A DNA stretch of 6,186 nucleotides from Micavibrio aeruginosavorus (GCA_003241285.1 QFOT01000130.1:1-6186); one strand, 5' to 3'. Shown: positions 1 to 5,924, numbered from the stretch's first letter. Numbers and translations: made by a program. The notes: generated by a model from the sequence alone, not told the origin.

Positions 1-646
1 GGTCTGCTTCAATTGTTCTATAATGCTGTTTTTGGTGAGGTTTTAGCGCGCCTCTAAAGTCGGCTGAAGGATCTCGCGTACATTTTCCGGTTTGAATACC
101 AAACCTGAAAACAAGCCCGCAAATTTGCCGAGTCCGTGCCGCGATTTCTAAGGAACCCCGTTTTTCAATGGCCCTGAGGCAACTAAGTAGTTCCGGCGGC
201 GAAATATCTGAAACCGGACGACTGCCTAACTGAGGAAAAATGTTTTTCTCAAGGCCTTGTTTAACTTTGCGGTGATAGCTATCCGACCATCTGTCTTCAT
301 TAATTTCCATCCATTCCAGCGCAACAACCTTGAAAGTATTTTCGGCATTTCTGACTGATAAAGCTTTGCCAGTCCGTTTTTCGCTAATCGGGTCAATTCC
401 CTGAGTAAGAAGTTTGCGAGCCTTTTCTCTCTCGTCTCTTGCCTCAGCTAAGGAAATGAGAGGGTAGGGGCCTATTGCCATTAGTTTTTCTTTTCCAAGG
501 TAAAAATATTTAAGCCTCCAGAGTTTGGAGCCATTTGGATTGAGAAGAAGGAAGAGGCCTTGGCCATCCATTAATTTTCTCGGACTTTTGCCGTATGTGG
601 CTTTTTCGCATTCAAGTTTGGTAAGCGGTTTTGTAGTTCTCGGCAT
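1..646 (-). CDS. P4-type tyrosine recombinase (site-specific integrase), N-terminal part, cut by the left window edge
   Basis: The first 215 codons of an integrase gene read leftward from an ATG at 644-646 and stay open to the window edge. Residues about 1-90 look like the arm-type DNA-binding domain of P4-like integrases (the DUF4102 family): LMDGQGLFLLL (25-35), WRLKYFYLGKEKLMAIGPYPLISLAEAR (about 43-70, split by family-typical GPYP and LAEAR blocks). Residues about 104-200 look like the SAM-like core-binding domain, with TFKVVALEWM, an arginine-rich helix around RTRQICGLVFRFG (171-183) and the characteristic ALKPHQKQHY linker (200-209). The catalytic domain with its Arg, His-x-x-Arg and Tyr residues lies outside the window, so activity cannot be judged. 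The GGGG of an upstream TAGGGGTA repeat may serve as a Shine-Dalgarno element. The gene starts 166 bp past the 3' end of a tRNA gene and reads away from it, as expected for an island integrase that uses that tRNA as attachment site. The family call is firm; the target is inferred from position. Confidence 0.93.
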   Translation of the reverse strand, partial: MPRTTKPLTKLECEKATYGKSPRKLMDGQGLFLLLNPNGSKLWRLKYFYLGKEKLMAIGPYPLISLAEARDEREKARKLLTQGIDPISEKRTGKALSVRNAENTFKVVALEWMEINEDRWSDSYHRKVKQGLEKNIFPQLGSRPVSDISPPELLSCLRAIEKRGSLEIAARTRQICGLVFRFGIQTGKCTRDPSADFRGALKPHQKQHYRTIEAD

Positions 647-647
647 T

Positions 648-690
648 TATACCCCTACGGTGGGACCTATACCCCTATCCCGTACCCCTA
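648..690 (-). repeat. Three direct copies of TAGGGGTA upstream of the integrase start
   Basis: On the minus strand the octamer TAGGGGTA occurs three times, at plus coordinates 650-657, 670-677 and 683-690. The first two extend to TAGGGGTATA and are exactly 20 bp apart; the third is 13 bp further. The copy nearest the gene ends 3 bp before the integrase ATG. A fourth copy in opposite orientation (AAGGGGTA, plus strand 803-810) sits 2 bp from the tRNA 3' end. Short repeats between a P4-type integrase gene and its tRNA target are a good place for arm-type binding sites of the integrase N-terminal domain or for an autoregulatory operator. That function is inference; the repeats themselves are directly visible. 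Confidence 0.75.
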
Positions 691-739
691 AAAAAGTTGG
701 CTGTGAGCGGTCATGCGAGAATAACGGAGTCGCCAAATG

Positions 740-753
740 ATAGCAAATGCTAT
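740..753. promoter_or_regulatory. Short perfect inverted repeat between integrase and tRNA
   Basis: ATAGCA and TGCTAT form 6-bp arms around an AA spacer. It lies about 94 bp upstream of the integrase ATG, within reach of its promoter. It could be an operator or an excisionase/accessory-protein site; nothing in the sequence decides between them. Confidence 0.3.
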
Positions 754-760
754 GTTTTAT

Positions 761-780
761 TGGACTTTTATGGACGTCCA
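761..780. promoter_or_regulatory. TGGAC repeats with a 10-bp palindrome near the tRNA end
   Basis: TGGAC occurs at 761-765 and again at 771-775, exactly 10 bp (one helical turn) apart. The second copy is half of the perfect palindrome TGGACGTCCA (771-780). The same pentamer appears at 816-820, in the tRNA acceptor end. Same-phase spacing and similarity to the tRNA end suggest protein-binding sites belonging to the recombination site, but this is inference from spacing alone. Confidence 0.3.
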
Positions 781-812
781 AGGTCGGTGGCGGTTGTCTG
801 TGAAGGGGTAAG

Positions 813-840
813 TGGTGGACGATACAGGGATTGAACCTGT
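813..840 (-). other. Probable island attachment site (att) at the tRNA 3' end
   Basis: P4-type integrases usually recombine within the 3' half of a tRNA gene, in the T arm, acceptor stem or just beyond. With the integrase gene directly downstream, the att core is expected here. I see no second copy of the tRNA 3' end within the window, so the other end of the element lies to the left, outside it. The exact core cannot be fixed without that second copy. Confidence 0.55.
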
Positions 841-887
841 GACCTCTCCCATGTCAAGGGAACGCGCTACCGCTGCGCTAATCGTCC
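813..887 (-). tRNA. tRNA-Val, anticodon GAC, with encoded CCA
   Basis: Read on the minus strand this 75-nt sequence folds as a complete cloverleaf. The acceptor stem GGACGAT pairs with ATCGTCC, followed by discriminator A and an encoded CCA (813-815). The D stem is GCGC/GCGC. The anticodon stem is TTCCC/GGGAG, closed at its base by a T-G pair, around the loop TTGACAT, giving anticodon GAC (valine, codons GTC and GTT). The T stem ACAGG/CCTGT encloses TTCAATC. The gene is intact although an integrase starts 166 bp past its 3' end; islands of this type restore the 3' end of the tRNA they enter. It lies 44 bp downstream of cpdR on the same strand. Confidence 0.95.
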
Positions 888-900
888 ATACCGGACGTGA

Positions 901-929
901 TGTGTAGTCAGTTTGAAACGGCTTTTCAA
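901..929 (-). promoter_or_regulatory. Candidate tRNA-Val promoter
   Basis: On the minus strand TTGAAA (929-924), a 17-nt spacer and TACACA (906-901) precede the tRNA 5' end at 887 by a suitable distance. The -35 is close to TTGACA, while the -10 is weak. The -35 is also one arm of a TTGAAA/TTTCAA inverted repeat (929-913). It begins 3 nt past the cpdR stop codon, so co-transcription with cpdR is the alternative. Confidence 0.35.
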
Positions 930-931
930 GC

Positions 932-1324
932 TTAATCTTCCGTTTTAGGCTCTGAAATCAATAATTCTTCCACTTGTTTTACCAGATCGTTCAAATGGAA
1001 GGGTTTTGACAGAATGCGGGCTTGGCCGGCTGCGGCGCTCGCGGCATTGCGTTGCCCCATGGCAACAGCGGCAAAACCTGTGATAAACATGACTTTTAGC
1101 GAAGGATAAATCGCGGCGGCTTTCTGGGAAAGCTCTATACCGTCCATGCCGGGCATGACGATATCCGCCAGCAGCATATCGAAATTGGCACCTTGCTGCT
1201 TGACCAAGTCGAGCGCTTCAAGCCCATTGGAGCAGGGAGTTACTTTATGGCCAGCCTTGCCTAGCGCCAGTTCTAGAAACTGGCGCATCGAATCGTCGTC
1301 TTCGGCAAGGAGGATATGAGCCAT
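932..1324 (-). CDS. cpdR: CpdR-type single-domain response regulator
   Basis: This is a 130-residue stand-alone receiver domain with no output domain. The acidic pocket is E8-D9-D10, the phosphoacceptor is D54 in LLADIVMPGMDG, the conserved Thr is T82 in VMFITGFAA, and the conserved Lys is K107 in LSKPFHLNDLV. The MAxILLAEDD start, the ITGFAAVA block and the LSKPFHL block are typical of CpdR from Alphaproteobacteria. There, unphosphorylated CpdR is an adaptor for ClpXP that primes proteolysis of CtrA-pathway and other substrates, and CckA-ChpT phosphorylation inactivates it. The protein is about ten residues longer than the usual CpdR of roughly 118-120 residues: the stretch before LSKPF is Ala-rich (91-103) and the tail is acidic (EPKTED). 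It lacks the C-terminal Ala-Ala described for the Caulobacter protein. AGGA at 1340-1337 is a plausible ribosome-binding site 12 nt from the ATG. Another CheY-like regulator is possible, but the motif agreement favours CpdR. Confidence 0.88.
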   Translation of the reverse strand: MAHILLAEDDDSMRQFLELALGKAGHKVTPCSNGLEALDLVKQQGANFDMLLADIVMPGMDGIELSQKAAAIYPSLKVMFITGFAAVAMGQRNAASAAAGQARILSKPFHLNDLVKQVEELLISEPKTED

Positions 1325-1327
1325 AAT

Positions 1328-1342
1328 TTAACTTGTTCCTAA
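1328..1342. promoter_or_regulatory. Near-consensus CtrA-type box upstream of cpdR
   Basis: TTAA (1328-1331), seven bases, then CTAA (1339-1342) matches the CtrA consensus TTAA-N7-TTAA at 7 of 8 defined bases. On the minus strand it reads TTAG-N7-TTAA and begins 4 bp upstream of the cpdR ATG, overlapping the AGGA ribosome-binding site. It also lies within the 65-bp gap shared with the divergent propeller-rluD unit. AT-rich gaps produce such matches by chance, so this is a candidate only. Confidence 0.3.
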
Positions 1343-1389
1343 AGCAATAATCTTTATCCTGAAACCGACTGTAGCGAAAGCCTCCGCCT

Positions 1390-2715
1390 ATGAAAATATT
1401 TCTTACCCTTCTTTGCACATCTGTTTTATTCAGCGCCGTGGCCTATGCGGCTTCTTCTGACAATGCCTGCGAAATCATTGGCGAGGAGATCATTCCGCTT
1501 CGGGTGCCGAATTTCGATGTACCGATACTGTGGAAACGTGTCACCGGCGTTGACGGGCCGGATATTCCGGTTGACCTTATATCGCTGGCTGATGGCGGTT
1601 TTGTCGTCGTTGGTGAAAGCGCCGAATATGATAAAGACAAGGGCATGGGTAAGAATCAGTCATATCTTGCCCGCGTTGACATTAATGGCAAAATTCTCTG
1701 GGAAAAAAGATATCCGGTAAAGGGTTTCGTTCACGCGTCGCATGGTATTGCCGTCAAGGACAGGCTAGTTGTTTTGAGCGCTATCGATGAAGGCAAAGGA
1801 AAATCTGTCCGGCTGGATTTTATGGACGGGCTGGGCGTTGTTAAAACCAGCAAAACTATTTCTGACCCTGTATATGACTTGATTCCGGAGGGGATTGCGT
1901 CCTTGCCGAACAGTCCTGTTATGACGATTGCGCTTTGGGCTTCGAATCGGAAAGACCTTGATGATAATTTCACAATTTTGAAACAGGTCACGGCAGAGGG
2001 TAAAGAAATCTCAAGCCGGCATTACTTACCCGGCCTGCCCAACCGTCTTGAAAGCTTTCAGAAAACTGTGGATGGTGACTTGATCGGTTCTGGTCAAATT
2101 CGCGAGAATGGAGTGAACGCCGGATGGATATTCAATGTTGATGGCCCAAGTGGTGACCTTAAATTCCAGCGGCCATACTTACGCGGTTATCAATCGAATT
2201 TACGTGCCATTGCGCAGGATACCGATGGCAGTTTTATAGCGATCGGGGACTCAGTACCTACCGATGCGGGACTTCGTGCCGCATGGGTTATGAAGGTAAG
2301 TGACAGGGGCAACCCTATCTGGCAACGCTATATCCAGGGTAAATACGCTTTCTCGGGCCGCGATGTTTCTGTGGCGAAAGACGGACGGATTATCGCCATG
2401 GTGAATGCAAGGCCGGTTGCCAAAGAAGGTGGAAGAGAGCATGTAAGATTGATGACGTTTACGCCCGAAGGCAAGCTTGAGGGCGATGAGGCTTTGATCG
2501 AAGGGGCCAACGCCCAAGGGGTCGATTTGCTGGTGCGCGAGCATAGCCGGATCTTGACAGGGGTCACCACGTCCGGCCTTGGCAATTACGGTCTTGCCAA
2601 AGATCAAAGAACGGCAGGCTATGATATATGGATGCTGGGCCTGCCGAAATTAAGCGCATTTCAAAATCCCTGCGGCGCCCGAAAAGTCAGCGATAGTTTT
2701 GACGAAGGTTTATAA
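1390..2715 (+). CDS. Secreted protein of unknown function, probable beta-propeller
   Basis: The 441-residue product begins with a clear Sec signal peptide (MK, hydrophobic stretch 3-17, AYA at 18-20) with likely cleavage before A21, so it should be periplasmic or exported. The mature chain shows repeated blade-like units in which DGG/DGS plus a hydrophobic strand is followed by a V-x-x-x-G-x-x-x-W strand pair: GGFVVVGES with VDINGKILWEKRY (69-108), GDLIGSGQ with GWIFNVDGPSGD (229-256), GSFIAIGDS with WVMKVSDRGNPIWQRY (280-314), and GRIIAMVNA with VRLMTFTPEGKL (332-363). This resembles PQQ-like or delta-60-type beta-propeller repeats; I cannot assign a named family. The only cysteines left after cleavage are C27 and C428, near the two ends, and could form a disulfide that closes the fold. 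No good Shine-Dalgarno precedes the ATG, but the signal peptide fixes this start. Its stop is 2 nt before the rluD start, suggesting one operon. Function is unknown. Confidence 0.85.
   Translation: MKIFLTLLCTSVLFSAVAYAASSDNACEIIGEEIIPLRVPNFDVPILWKRVTGVDGPDIPVDLISLADGGFVVVGESAEYDKDKGMGKNQSYLARVDINGKILWEKRYPVKGFVHASHGIAVKDRLVVLSAIDEGKGKSVRLDFMDGLGVVKTSKTISDPVYDLIPEGIASLPNSPVMTIALWASNRKDLDDNFTILKQVTAEGKEISSRHYLPGLPNRLESFQKTVDGDLIGSGQIRENGVNAGWIFNVDGPSGDLKFQRPYLRGYQSNLRAIAQDTDGSFIAIGDSVPTDAGLRAAWVMKVSDRGNPIWQRYIQGKYAFSGRDVSVAKDGRIIAMVNARPVAKEGGREHVRLMTFTPEGKLEGDEALIEGANAQGVDLLVREHSRILTGVTTSGLGNYGLAKDQRTAGYDIWMLGLPKLSAFQNPCGARKVSDSFDEGL
2704..2708 (+). promoter_or_regulatory. Ribosome-binding site supporting the TTG start of rluD
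   Basis: GAAGG ends 9 nt before the TTG at 2718-2720, which is good spacing. It lies inside the last codons of the upstream gene. No in-frame ATG exists until well inside the catalytic domain (residue 111), and the next alternative is a GTG at codon 18 without a comparable site. This favours TTG as the true start. Confidence 0.6.
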
Positions 2716-2717
2716 TA

Positions 2718-3719
2718 TTGTCTGATCAGCCAGAAGAAACAGCCGATAGTGGCCTCGATTCAGTTCGTGTGATTGTTCCCGAGGATTTAAACCGGGCACG
2801 GCTTGATAAGGCTATTGCTGTTTTATGTCCTCAGTTTTCCCGCACGCGTTTAAAATCCTTAATCGAAGCAGGGGAGTGCGTTGTAAACGGCAAGGCTGCG
2901 GGCAAGCCTTCAGAGCAGGTAAATACAGGTGATGAGATATTATTATCTCTGCCGCCGATTGAAGACTGTATTCCGAAGGCTGAAAACATACCGCTTAATA
3001 TCGTTTATGAAGACGACTCTGTTCTCGTTATCAATAAACCTGCGGGTATGGTTGTGCATCCTGCAATCGGTAATGAAAGCGGGACTCTCGTTAATGCGGT
3101 TCTATATCATTGCGCCGAAACATTATCCGGTATTAATGGCGTCCGCCGCCCAGGTATCGTGCATCGCCTTGATAAAGATACGACAGGCTTGATGATCGTT
3201 GCCAAGACCGATCACGCACATCATCATTTGTCTTTGCAATTGCAGGATAGAAGCCTGCGCCGCGTATATTATGCGCTGGTCAATGGCGTGCCTTTTCCGA
3301 ATAAGGGAGAGATCGAATATGCGATTGGCCGCCACCCTAATAACCGTTTGAAAATGGCGGTTGTCAAAGGAGGTCGTGATGCGTTGACGTATTACACGGT
3401 CAAAGAAAAATATGGCGAAGCCTTATCACTCGTCGAATGCCGTCTGGCAACAGGCCGCACACACCAGATCCGTGTTCATTTTGAAAAGATCAAACATCCT
3501 CTGGTAGGTGATGATATATACGGTTTGCAGGATACGGCGATGAAATCGGCCATGCGTAAATCCAGCTATGATGATGAGGCAATCGAAGCAGTTGCGTCCT
3601 TCCCCCGGCAGGCGCTTCATGCGCGCGAGCTAAGCTTTATCCATCCTGTTACGGAAGAGATAATGTCGTTTGAAAGCGAACTTCCTTCGGACATATTGGC
3701 CCTTTTAGAGATACTCTAA
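2718..3719 (+). CDS. rluD: RluD-type 23S rRNA pseudouridine synthase
   Basis: The 333-residue product has the RluA/RluC/RluD layout. An N-terminal S4 RNA-binding domain (about 28-80: ARLDKAIAVL, SRTRLKSLIEAGECVVNGK) is followed by the synthase domain, which opens with VLVINKPAGMVVHP (102-115). The signature HRLDKDTTGL (149-158) contains the catalytic aspartate D152. Further family blocks are RRVYYALVNG (181-190), TGRTHQIRVH (245-254) and PLVGDDIYG (261-269). Length matches RluD (E. coli about 326). RluD converts uridines in helix 69 of 23S rRNA (1911, 1915, 1917 in E. coli) to pseudouridine and helps late 50S assembly. The S4 domain and motif agreement favour RluD, but an RluC-like or other paralogue cannot be fully excluded. 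It starts at TTG, 2 nt after the upstream stop, so translational coupling is likely. A strong terminator lies about 160 nt downstream. Confidence 0.9.
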   Translation: MSDQPEETADSGLDSVRVIVPEDLNRARLDKAIAVLCPQFSRTRLKSLIEAGECVVNGKAAGKPSEQVNTGDEILLSLPPIEDCIPKAENIPLNIVYEDDSVLVINKPAGMVVHPAIGNESGTLVNAVLYHCAETLSGINGVRRPGIVHRLDKDTTGLMIVAKTDHAHHHLSLQLQDRSLRRVYYALVNGVPFPNKGEIEYAIGRHPNNRLKMAVVKGGRDALTYYTVKEKYGEALSLVECRLATGRTHQIRVHFEKIKHPLVGDDIYGLQDTAMKSAMRKSSYDDEAIEAVASFPRQALHARELSFIHPVTEEIMSFESELPSDILALLEIL

Positions 3720-3749
3720 GTCATTGAAATAATTTATCTAAAAAAGTTC

Positions 3750-3778
3750 TTGCATTTATCAGTATTTTTATGTAAATT
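3750..3778 (+). promoter_or_regulatory. Weak candidate promoter in the gap after rluD
   Basis: TTGCAT (3750-3755), 17 nt, then TAAATT (3773-3778) is a fair sigma-70-like pair in an AT-rich stretch that also holds many chance matches. If real, transcription would begin near 3785 and end at the terminator ending near 3903, giving an RNA of about 120 nt with no convincing reading frame. The rest of the 3720-3880 gap shows only a small CCAG-TTT-CTGG hairpin at 3853-3863. Confidence 0.2.
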
Positions 3779-3880
3779 AAATACATAAACAATAACAACG
3801 GCAAACGGTTTTTTAGAATTAGGGTGTTTGAAGGTTTTAGTCTCCGCTTTTTCCAGTTTCTGGTACCCAAAACTTAGCAA

Positions 3881-3903
3881 GCGCCCGTAAGGGCGTTTTT
3901 TTT
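3881..3903 (+). terminator. Rho-independent terminator of the propeller-rluD unit
   Basis: CGCCC (3882-3886) and GGGCG (3891-3895) form a GC-rich stem around a GTAA tetraloop, followed directly by eight T residues (3896-3903). It works in the plus direction and overlaps the last two bases of the converging yjbH stop codon. On the minus strand the stem is not followed by a comparable T run, so it would be a poor terminator for yjbH. Confidence 0.88.
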
Positions 3904-5911
3904 ATCTAGCAACATCGCCCCAGTGCTGTGTCAGGTGACGGTAGGATAACGGTTCCGTCATTTCATAAAGTGGGTGGGCGATATCCAGTCTTTGTCCGGC
4001 ATCGCGCGCGACCGGGACAGCATTTACCTCTAGTGAGCTGCCATTAGGAATATATCTGAGGCTGCCGAGCGGCAGGCTAAACCGTATGCCGGACGACAAA
4101 TTAGCGGCTCCGCCATAGGGGTCGGTATCATGCATATTGGTCGCAGTGATAAAGGCTTCGACTGTGCTGCCGTTTAAAAAACGGTTTCTTATTTTCAGTG
4201 TACCGCCTTTGTCTTTGCCTAAATATTGCCCGATGCTGGCCTGTAATGTCACATCTGTATCGGGGAACTCGTAATAAAAATTGGCGTGGCCCGTCGGTTG
4301 TGATTCATTGACAAAACCCATATTGAACGGTGTCTGGTAATCACGCTTTATAACGTTGGCGGCTTCGATCCCTGCTGCCCAGTTTCTACCCCACGGGCGG
4401 TATAGAATTTCACCATGCAATCCCGCAAACATTTCCTCTAGATAGCCGGAAGAAGCGCTGACATGCCAGTCAGGCGTGAAGGACTTAAATCCCTGTACAA
4501 ACATGCGCTCAACGGCAAAGCGCCTTCTGGAATAATAATACTCGTTGCTGCGTACTGTGTCGACAGAAGGGGGCCGGAATTTTTCCAACTGGTCGAGATT
4601 AGAGAATAAATTATAACGAAAAGACGTTTCGCTAAGTAAATTTGTCAAAAACTGATGCGACAACGTTCCGATAAAATCGGTCCGGTGGGAATATGGCGCG
4701 TCGTCCTCTGACAGGCTGAAATTCTCGCGCAGTTTGAACGATAGCATGTATCTTTCAAACCATGATTCTGGCTTGGAGAGGTGCCTGTCGAATTCAATAT
4801 TGCGCCATATTTCTTCAGCACTGCCATTTGTTTGGTCTGCACCGACCATGTCACGCCGCGCTATACTTATAGAAGGTGATTTTAACCCAAAGTAAGCTGG
4901 CTCCAGACGTAAGATTTCACTTCCCTTGCTTCGTGATTTAATTTCTGCCAGCCTCCAGCCTATCCCATATTGGTAAGGAGATGATTGATAGCCGTTTAGC
5001 TGAATAGCTGCGCTGGCCTGATCTTTTCCTAAGCTATCAATGCAGCATTGATCTATATCGACGAAATTTGCTGTTTCGTCGACAGACGATTTGAAGGGCC
5101 ATGATGAAACCATTGATTTAAGACTTATACGGGCCATGATGGTGTCTTTGTCCATTAGGGCCACGCCGATATCGGCATATTCTGTCGGGCGATAACTGAA
5201 ACCGAAAGAATAGGGCGAGGAGCTATCCATGCCCAAACGGCGCTCGGCTTTATAAGAGTCTGAATTCCAGTCGGCTTTCAAACTTAATCCTTTCATCGGC
5301 GTGGCATATTCAACCCCGGCAAAAAAACCTGTATCACCTGTAAACCACTCATCCAGTGAATTCGGTTTATCTCCATCCAATTCACGGTTTGTATCGAGAT
5401 AACTTCCTGTCCAATCGAGTGGATTAGGTACTGATTGGCGCGTGCCAAAACGTCCCCACCCGAAACCTGCTGTAAAATCAAGATTCTCGTAGCGTTTGGA
5501 AAAAGCCAGGTATTCACCTGACATGCGCCGATGTCCAAAAGCCGATTGAACGCCGAAAGCAATTTCAGGTCTGAATTTTTTTTCATTGAATAGTTTAAAC
5601 TTAAAATCAAGTCCGGGATAAACTTTGTCCGGATCATCCATCAAATCAGAAATTTCACTACTCTGCCTAAGCTGTATAAACAGGCGGTCGTGAATCTGCA
5701 GCCCGAAACTTGTATGAAAGTAAGGATCAGCGGCGGCAATACTCGCGCGAATTGTACCGGCATAATCCATGCGGGCAGAGGGAATAGAGTTAAGGCCGAT
5801 AGTGCCATAGAGGTTCGGAGTGACTGTTAAATCGCGGGACTCGTCAGCTTGCGCGGCATGTATATGCCATGCGCAAGAAACAACGATAAAAAATCGTAGC
5901 GCCCGTATCAT
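3902..5911 (-). CDS. yjbH: YjbH/GfcD-family outer-membrane protein (exopolysaccharide or capsule secretion)
   Basis: The 669-residue product (E. coli YjbH is about 700) has a signal peptide with hydrophobic residues 7-15 and an AQA cleavage site before D23. The N-terminal third carries the family pattern: GTIGLNSIPSARMDYAG (36-52), the DPYFHTSFGLQ block (62-72), LDFKFKLFNE (101-110) with FRPEIAFGVQ (113-122), and SGEYLAFSKRYENLDFT (131-147) leading into GFGWGRFG (149-156). The remainder alternates polar and hydrophobic residues with many aromatics, as in a beta-barrel, up to a family-like C-terminal part with GQYLGKDKGGTLKIRNRF (561-578). YjbH acts with YjbEFG, and GfcD with the group 4 capsule genes, in exporting surface polysaccharide; the transport role of this copy is inferred. 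No yjbE, F or G partner is adjacent in the window. The only cysteines of the mature chain are the adjacent C289-C290. It converges on rluD and is divergent from a membrane-protein gene. Confidence 0.88.
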   Translation of the reverse strand: MIRALRFFIVVSCAWHIHAAQADESRDLTVTPNLYGTIGLNSIPSARMDYAGTIRASIAAADPYFHTSFGLQIHDRLFIQLRQSSEISDLMDDPDKVYPGLDFKFKLFNEKKFRPEIAFGVQSAFGHRRMSGEYLAFSKRYENLDFTAGFGWGRFGTRQSVPNPLDWTGSYLDTNRELDGDKPNSLDEWFTGDTGFFAGVEYATPMKGLSLKADWNSDSYKAERRLGMDSSSPYSFGFSYRPTEYADIGVALMDKDTIMARISLKSMVSSWPFKSSVDETANFVDIDQCCIDSLGKDQASAAIQLNGYQSSPYQYGIGWRLAEIKSRSKGSEILRLEPAYFGLKSPSISIARRDMVGADQTNGSAEEIWRNIEFDRHLSKPESWFERYMLSFKLRENFSLSEDDAPYSHRTDFIGTLSHQFLTNLLSETSFRYNLFSNLDQLEKFRPPSVDTVRSNEYYYSRRRFAVERMFVQGFKSFTPDWHVSASSGYLEEMFAGLHGEILYRPWGRNWAAGIEAANVIKRDYQTPFNMGFVNESQPTGHANFYYEFPDTDVTLQASIGQYLGKDKGGTLKIRNRFLNGSTVEAFITATNMHDTDPYGGAANLSSGIRFSLPLGSLRYIPNGSSLEVNAVPVARDAGQRLDIAHPLYEMTEPLSYRHLTQHWGDVAR

Positions 5912-5913
5912 AT

Positions 5914-5919
5914 TCCCCC
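5914..5919 (-). promoter_or_regulatory. Ribosome-binding site of yjbH, closely spaced
   Basis: On the minus strand GGGGGA lies just 2 nt before the ATG at 5911 (3 nt counted from the G run). This is shorter than the usual 5-9 nt. The next in-frame Met is residue 48, after the signal peptide and part of the family core, so the annotated start is kept. Confidence 0.5.
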
Positions 5920-5924
5920 GGAAA

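Noticed and set aside
525..740. 71-residue plus-strand frame over the integrase start and upstream repeats
   Set aside because: It runs antisense to the integrase N-terminus, whose family motifs are clear, and its product has low complexity and no recognisable motif.
1390..1425. Lipoprotein signal at C9 of the propeller protein
   Set aside because: Leu precedes C9, which lipoprotein signals do not allow, and the segment is too short; AYA at 18-20 is a normal cleavage site.
2251..2607. 118-residue minus-strand frame inside the propeller gene
   Set aside because: It is antisense to a gene with a signal peptide and repeated blade motifs; no domain, and no good ribosome-binding site supports it.
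3853..3863. CCAG-TTT-CTGG hairpin as a second terminator
   Set aside because: Only four base pairs and no following T run in either direction, so it is unlikely to terminate transcription by itself.
5873..5911. Lipoprotein signal in YjbH (V-V-S-C at residues 10-13)
   Set aside because: The four residues fit a lipobox, but cleavage there would leave only 12 residues of signal peptide, too short; the AQA site before residue 23 is more likely.
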